From the IMG/VR virus record IMGVR_UViG_3300028831_000274, positions 1 to 39,999 of that record: a stretch of 39,999 bases of DNA, one strand, 5' to 3'. This document shows, in pieces, positions 36,047 through 39,999 of this stretch; within the stretch, counting starts at the first letter, position 1, and every line of letters starts with the position of its first letter. Source of the stretch: a virus. The translations under genes and the position numbers were made by a program. The notes beneath the pieces were generated by a model. It searched no databases and was not told where the DNA came from. It saw only the letters and a list, made by a program, of their open reading frames with translations.

Positions 36047-36803
36047 ATACCTAATTTATTTAAGATGCTCAACGAATATGCAGGATTTCCACACACAGGA
36101 AAGCATGGCTTTAGACTTTATAAAAAACATTGAGGGAGCTAACCCCTTCTCTCACAGTTTTTTCATAGACGATGACGTATCTACTAGCATTAAAATGGCT
36201 AAACGGCCACAATTGCAGGCCATGCTGGGTGCCCTATGTCCAGATGTAAAAGTTGTTGTTTATAACTCCGACCGATTAAGCCGGGATGTCATTGAGATGG
36301 TGACGATTTACCGGCAAATCAAACAGGCCCGCGGATACCTTCTTAGCATAACTGAGAGCGGAATTGATGACGAATTTATGATGGGTTTAAAGGGCGTTTT
36401 AGCCCAGAAAGAAAAATCTGATATTCGGCGCCGAATTGTGGATAAATTGTCAGTAAAGAAGAAAAGAGGCGAGCGCATTAGCCGATTTATTCCGTATGGA
36501 TATCGCCTAGACCAGGATACGAAGATAGCTTTGAAGCGTCGTAATGGAACGGTCGAGTGGAAGCTTGGCAAACTCCATAAGTCTGAATCCGAACAGGAAG
36601 TTCTTCATAAAATGCAACAGATGGCTGCATGGGGACAATCTTTTCGCCAGATTGCACGGGCATTGACCGAACAGGGCCATCGGACCCGCGAGGGGAAGCC
36701 GTTTCAGCCAATGACGATATATCGCATTCTCGCCCGAACGACTCATAAAGATCAAATTCATTCGCCTCAGGATAGCTCTCCTCAACTAGTATTATCGTCT
36801 TAG
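36039..36803 (+). CDS. Small serine recombinase
   Basis: 254 aa from ATG 36039. N-terminal resolvase domain with the catalytic serine in L-R-C-S-T-N (R9, S11), the D-R-L-S-R motif (78-82) and an arm ending in E-K-S-D-I-R-R-R. It is followed by P-Y-G-Y-R-L and a compact C-terminal DNA-binding segment with G-Q-S-F-R-Q-I-A-R-A-L-T-E-Q-G-H-R-T-R. It lacks the long coiled coil and zinc part of large phage integrases, so it is resolvase/invertase-sized. It could resolve genome multimers or mediate integration. Its last 317 nt run antisense to the RusA frame. Confidence 0.82.
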   Translation: MNKYLIYLRCSTNMQDFHTQESMALDFIKNIEGANPFSHSFFIDDDVSTSIKMAKRPQLQAMLGALCPDVKVVVYNSDRLSRDVIEMVTIYRQIKQARGYLLSITESGIDDEFMMGLKGVLAQKEKSDIRRRIVDKLSVKKKRGERISRFIPYGYRLDQDTKIALKRRNGTVEWKLGKLHKSESEQEVLHKMQQMAAWGQSFRQIARALTEQGHRTREGKPFQPMTIYRILARTTHKDQIHSPQDSSPQLVLSS

Positions 36804-37155
36804 GCTCTTTGGCATAAATTTTGCAAAGAGATCCTATCTCAACCTGGGCGTCGTCTTCATATACGATGCCCGTCATGCAATCGAGGTAAGTTTTGGCCAA
36901 ATTATCCACATCGGGCTTTTTAAAATGCTTATATAGATTGCCCTTTTCGAATTGCTTCACCATGTTTTTCGGTGTGGGCATACAAAACAGCATAGAGACT
37001 TTAGGATATTGCAAACATGGACGATTGAACCACTGACAAAATATTTTTTTAATTATAAGATATTTATCTTTTTTATTCGGGTCAAAGCAATGACCATTGC
37101 GGGCTAATCTGGGTCTGCCTTGTGGAATGGGTTTGCCGGGAATTGTAATAATCAT
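36487..37155 (-). CDS. rusA: RusA-like Holliday junction resolvase with C-terminal extension
   Basis: 222 aa. The RusA core (about 1-126) has P-G-K-P-I-P-Q-G-R-P-R, then K-P-D-V-D-N-L-A-K and V-Y-E-D-D-A-Q-V with the catalytic aspartates D82, D84 and D101/D102. RusA proteins are usually near 120-130 aa. Here another 95 residues follow, and that part overlaps the 3' end of the recombinase in antisense, so it is probably read-through rather than a functional domain. It resolves recombination and replication branches before packaging. Starts in ATGA with the upstream gene. Confidence 0.82.
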   Translation of the reverse strand: MIITIPGKPIPQGRPRLARNGHCFDPNKKDKYLIIKKIFCQWFNRPCLQYPKVSMLFCMPTPKNMVKQFEKGNLYKHFKKPDVDNLAKTYLDCMTGIVYEDDAQVEIGSLCKIYAKEPKTIILVEESYPEANEFDLYESFGRECDISSLAETASPRGSDGPVRSMPVQSGEKIVPMQPSVAFYEELPVRIQTYGVCQASTRPFHYDASKLSSYPGLGDIHTE

Positions 37156-37424
37156 TCTTCTTCTAATATTCCTAGGTCGAGAGCTATCGGCAAGCCAAGA
37201 TCGCGAGCTCGTAAATACAACATGATATTGTTGATATATTTTTTAGCTATGAGATCATCACGCATTATGGCATGGAGATTGATAGAATTATTCCATTGAC
37301 GTAAAAAAAAGAGAGCTGCCATAAATGTGGCCTCGGCGAAAGGATAAATGTCGTCAGGAGGAATATTTTGACGCATGTAACGAACATTTTGTTCGAACAA
37401 TTCATTGATCTCTTTGCGATCCAT
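37152..37424 (-). CDS. Hypothetical protein, 90 aa
   Basis: Helical, soluble (F-A-E-A-T-F-M-A-A-L-F-F-L-R-Q-W, Y-I-N-N-I-M-L-Y-L-R-A-R-D-L-G). Overlaps both neighbours in the replication operon. Not recognised. Confidence 0.58.
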   Translation of the reverse strand: MDRKEINELFEQNVRYMRQNIPPDDIYPFAEATFMAALFFLRQWNNSINLHAIMRDDLIAKKYINNIMLYLRARDLGLPIALDLGILEEE

Positions 37425-37596
37425 TCAGAGTCCCTTCTACGTCAAAATAAACATGCGTTCCCTCGACATCCTTTTCTGAAGAGATACGCACTAATTCTTT
37501 GCCAAACCGCCCGAGCCTGTTGGCTTTGCGCACTAAATATTCAAGATCAGCTATAGTTAACTGATCTTGATATGTGATCGCGTGCTCGTGACGCAT
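37402..37596 (-). CDS. Hypothetical protein, 64 aa
   Basis: Y-Q-D-Q-L-T-I-A-D-L-E-Y-L-V-R-K-A-N-R-L-G-type helix followed by a short beta hairpin (V-Y-F-D-V-E-G). Its start shares a base with the stop of the upstream gene. Not recognised. Confidence 0.55.
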   Translation of the reverse strand: MRHEHAITYQDQLTIADLEYLVRKANRLGRFGKELVRISSEKDVEGTHVYFDVEGTLNGSQRDQ

Positions 37597-37919
37597 TAGA
37601 ATGGCACCGAGTCGCTAGCTTTTACGGCGTCTTCTGGCACCATGTCGGGGTTGGTGGCAAGATATTTGTCCACTGCGGTCATGATCTGCGTTCTAAAGCG
37701 ATTTTTGACGCCATCATTGTCAAAAGTAATCAGCTCGATATATTTCTTCTCGCCGGCATCATTGACATATTCGCGGGATGGCATGCCAAGCCAACGTTGA
37801 GCACCTTTCTCAAAGATTTTGACTTCATTGAGTGTTATATGCCAAGGGACAATATGCACATCGCATGTGGCAAGTAAGGAATTCTTATGGATGGGATTTA
37901 TATTCAGGACTTCAATCAT
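37596..37919 (-). CDS. Small replication-operon protein, possibly SpoVG-like
   Basis: 107 aa. C-D-V-H-I-V-P-W-H-I-T-L-N-E-V-K-I-F-E-K-G, then W-L-G-M-P-S-R-E-Y-V and I-E-L-I-T-F-D-N-D-G-V-K-N-R-F-R. The strand-rich start and the M-P-S-R loop resemble the SpoVG-like nucleic-acid-binding fold and proteins that sit beside phage primases. This match is by pattern only. It lies 22 nt after the helicase gene. Confidence 0.58.
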   Translation of the reverse strand: MIEVLNINPIHKNSLLATCDVHIVPWHITLNEVKIFEKGAQRWLGMPSREYVNDAGEKKYIELITFDNDGVKNRFRTQIMTAVDKYLATNPDMVPEDAVKASDSVPF

Positions 37920-37941
37920 CGGGAACCTCCGTTTTCCCTAT

Positions 37942-39393
37942 CTATTCCTGAAATGGGTTTTTTTGAAAAGTGATTTCTTTATAGCCATCGCACATAGGAT
38001 CATAATGAAGGTAAATAGATCCCTCAGTGCCGAAAAGACGGTTTTTTCCTAGATGGACTCGATAGCGATAATCACCTGGATTATTCCTGTCCATGCGAGT
38101 TAAAAGAAGAATATTGTCAGCATATTGCTTGATAGCTGAAGAACCTTTAATATCGTTGATCGTAATATCTTGTTTAGCAGGCATTTGCTTAGGATGAGCC
38201 ACAAGAATTATAGAAATATTAAATTCTAAAGCCAAAGAATGAAGTTCACGAACAGTATTATCAATATTTTCCAAAATTGTATTTTTGGAACCTCCTGAAA
38301 CTAAATAATCTAAATGATCAAATAGAAAATATTTTATACCATATGCAATAGAAGAAAGTTCTACAAGCTTGCGTACTTCTTTCATGCAAACTTTAGTACT
38401 TATTAGATTTAAATAAATTGGTCTTTCCTTACACCACTCTTTGTAAATTTTAACATCTAATGTACTAACTTGTTTAACTTTATAACATTTATTTAAAACC
38501 AAACCCATTATCTTACGGGTCACAACATTCATGGACATTTCATAAGAATTTATCCATACACCATTTTTTTCATCAAGTAAATTTTTACATAAATTGAGAC
38601 AAAAAGTTGTTTTGCCTGATCCTGTGTCAGCGGAAATGACTGTAAGCTCTTTGAGGCGTATTCCCCCCAAAAGTGTATTTAAATTAGGCCATCCTGTTGA
38701 AGCTCCTATGTTAATTTCATCGAAAAACTCATCTGGAACATCGGCGCCATGAGTCAAAAAAGGACTTGTAAGCTTTTCCGCATTTTCCATCAAGCTTTTT
38801 AAATCATTTTCATTCGGATCACATTCCTTAACCCATTCATTTGCATCCTTATATGGAAAGTTTATTCGCCGATATTTGTGAGGAGGCAAAAGTGACATTG
38901 CCTTTTTTGCGGCTTCTTGTCCCGGCTGATCCATATCGAAAGCAATGTAAATTGTCTCGAATTCCTGAAGGAATTCATAGTAAGCTCGAAAGGTTTTCTC
39001 TACGCTACTAGCCCCATTTGGCAAAGAAACGCAATTAAATGCGCCCAGTTGCGCGATCGCAATGCAATCGAACTCTCCCTCTGTTATAAAAAGATCGTCG
39101 CTTCTATGGGTCTTAAATTGCGAATAAAAGGGTATTGGCGTATCATTCCCATATCCATTTTTCCAGTCTCCCCAATTTTGGTCTTTTTTATTGGTCATAG
39201 AGCGACGTTTCCACCTAACAATTTTATTTTTAATAGTATAGATAAAATATAGGTTGCCTCCAAAAGAACAAAACCCTTTGCGATGAGCTTCGGGGACTGA
39301 AAGTGAACGTTGAGCTAAAAAATCCCTTCCCTCAGCGCAAATAGGCTCAATAGATTTATATGTGTTTATTACTAAGTCGTTTAAATCAAGCAT
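37942..39393 (-). CDS. Primase-helicase (TOPRIM + DnaB-type ATPase)
   Basis: 483 aa. TOPRIM: F-I-T-E-G-E-F-D (E105) and A-F-D-M-D-Q-P-G (D153, D155). Helicase: Walker A A-D-T-G-S-G-K-T (255-262), Walker B Y-F-L-F-D-H-L-D (D359) and V-A-H-P-K (H400). The layout is that of T7 gp4 but without the N-terminal zinc-binding domain, so priming may need the host primase. It unwinds DNA at the phage fork. It starts 13 nt inside the end of the initiator/loader gene. Confidence 0.88.
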   Translation of the reverse strand: MLDLNDLVINTYKSIEPICAEGRDFLAQRSLSVPEAHRKGFCSFGGNLYFIYTIKNKIVRWKRRSMTNKKDQNWGDWKNGYGNDTPIPFYSQFKTHRSDDLFITEGEFDCIAIAQLGAFNCVSLPNGASSVEKTFRAYYEFLQEFETIYIAFDMDQPGQEAAKKAMSLLPPHKYRRINFPYKDANEWVKECDPNENDLKSLMENAEKLTSPFLTHGADVPDEFFDEINIGASTGWPNLNTLLGGIRLKELTVISADTGSGKTTFCLNLCKNLLDEKNGVWINSYEMSMNVVTRKIMGLVLNKCYKVKQVSTLDVKIYKEWCKERPIYLNLISTKVCMKEVRKLVELSSIAYGIKYFLFDHLDYLVSGGSKNTILENIDNTVRELHSLALEFNISIILVAHPKQMPAKQDITINDIKGSSAIKQYADNILLLTRMDRNNPGDYRYRVHLGKNRLFGTEGSIYLHYDPMCDGYKEITFQKNPFQE

Positions 39394-39999
39394 AATTCTT
39401 CGGCCCTTCTCTTTGCATCACGTTCATCTCGGCGCTTTATCGCATCTTGAAGGTCTTGCTGCCAAGTTTGTTCTGGTTGTGCAGGTTGAGGACTATGATA
39501 CATTCTAGCATGGGCGAAGGCTCTACGTTCATCCACATATTGTTGATAATCAACTTGATCGTAAAATCCAGTGTAGTCTTCCGAGGGACGCACAAACTCG
39601 ACAGTTCCATCTTGTTGAACTGGAACGGCTTTCGTAAGCCATTTAAGCACGAAGTCTATACCTCCTCCTTTCTTGCGATCGTTCTTCATGGTGAACCACG
39701 AGATCATACGCCAGAGCTCAAAGCGGACATCTTTATCCGGGAATTTTTCTTCAAGAAGTGTAATGCCTTCATCATCAAGGCCGCAAAAAGTATAATGCTG
39801 ATAAGAAAAGCGAATCCCGAAGGGCAGACCTTTTATTCCTGTCGATGTAGTCTTATAAAAATTCTTTTTCTGCGCGTCGGTGGGCACCCCGGCAGCGCAA
39901 AAGAGAGGATAGTTAGGAGGAAGAGAGGGGGAAAGAGATATAGAGATAGGGGGAGATGAGGTTACAGGAGAAGAGGGGGGAAGAGGAAAAGAGGAAGGG
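39381..39999 (-). CDS. Replication initiator/helicase-loader, C-terminal part (enters from the right edge)
   Basis: The minus-strand frame is open from the edge to the stop at 39381. A GTG at 39887 is the first standard start inside, but the frame stays open upstream through about 37 Ser/Pro-rich codons, so I take it as the continuation of the gene at 1-414. After the linker comes a domain with A-Q-K-K-N-F-Y-K, F-E-L-W-R-M-I-S-W-F and F-V-L-K-W-L, an aromatic pattern suited to a helicase-loading tail, and a Gln/Arg-rich end. Directly followed by the helicase gene (13-nt overlap). Confidence 0.68.
   Translation of the reverse strand, partial: PSSFPLPPSSPVTSSPPISISLSPSLPPNYPLFCAAGVPTDAQKKNFYKTTSTGIKGLPFGIRFSYQHYTFCGLDDEGITLLEEKFPDKDVRFELWRMISWFTMKNDRKKGGGIDFVLKWLTKAVPVQQDGTVEFVRPSEDYTGFYDQVDYQQYVDERRAFAHARMYHSPQPAQPEQTWQQDLQDAIKRRDERDAKRRAEELCLI

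Noticed and set aside
1-39999. CRISPR array, insertion sequence, rRNA, group I intron
   Set aside because: No regularly spaced identical repeats, no transposase with terminal inverted repeats, and no rRNA or intron core were seen on reading both strands.

Overview
The window reads as an almost complete genome of a short-tailed, tailed double-stranded DNA phage of about 40 kb, with a modest GC content and canonical Shine-Dalgarno sequences. Four things point to a P22-like podovirus: a P22-type portal, an N4-gp56-type coat protein, a P22 gp4/gp10-like connector set and three ejection-type internal proteins. No tail-tube, sheath or tape-measure gene is visible. The host cannot be named from the sequence. 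A short lipobox protein and the P22-like virion suggest a Gram-negative host, but this is inference.

Topology: a minus-strand winged-helix replication gene begins at 414 and runs off the left edge inside a Ser/Pro/Leu-rich linker. A second minus-strand reading frame enters from the right edge, also inside a Ser/Pro-rich linker, and ends at 39381. These look like the two halves of one gene, so the molecule is probably circular (or circularly permuted) and was opened in a purine-rich low-complexity tract.

Layout. (1) 36.5-40 kb and 1-0.8 kb, minus strand: the replication operon, with a zinc-ribbon protein, initiator/helicase loader, primase-helicase, three small proteins and a RusA resolvase. 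(2) 0.9-4.0 kb, plus strand: a RecB/Cas4-like nuclease and a RecT-like annealing protein, then a lipoprotein and many very small basic proteins. (3) 4.0-27.0 kb, minus strand: the late block. In transcription order it encodes TerL, portal, scaffold, coat, connector/tail hub, ejection proteins and tail fibres/spike. Two plus-strand insertions interrupt it: an HNH endonuclease between portal and TerL, and a four-gene membrane-protein island at 10.7-11.3 kb. (4) 27.1-29.7 kb, plus strand: accessory genes including an SPFH/prohibitin-like membrane protein. (5) 29.6-32.0 kb, mostly minus strand: small genes and an aberrant tRNA-like element. (6) 32.0-32.8 kb: a non-coding region with terminators, a possible small RNA, direct repeats and palindromes. 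(7) 32.8-33.3 kb: TerS-like gene. (8) 33.5-36.8 kb, plus strand: an early operon of small proteins, an XRE regulator and a small serine recombinase, with two covarying intercistronic hairpins.

How it works together: the phage brings its own initiator/loader and primase-helicase but no DNA polymerase, so it probably uses the host replisome. The nuclease/RecT pair and RusA supply recombination and branch resolution for headful packaging. The tail tip is an array of duplicated adhesin-like proteins. No endolysin is recognisable. The strongest candidates for something undescribed are the covarying intercistronic hairpins (33.78 and 34.03 kb), the 32.1-32.8 kb non-coding region, and the tRNA-like element at 31.0 kb.
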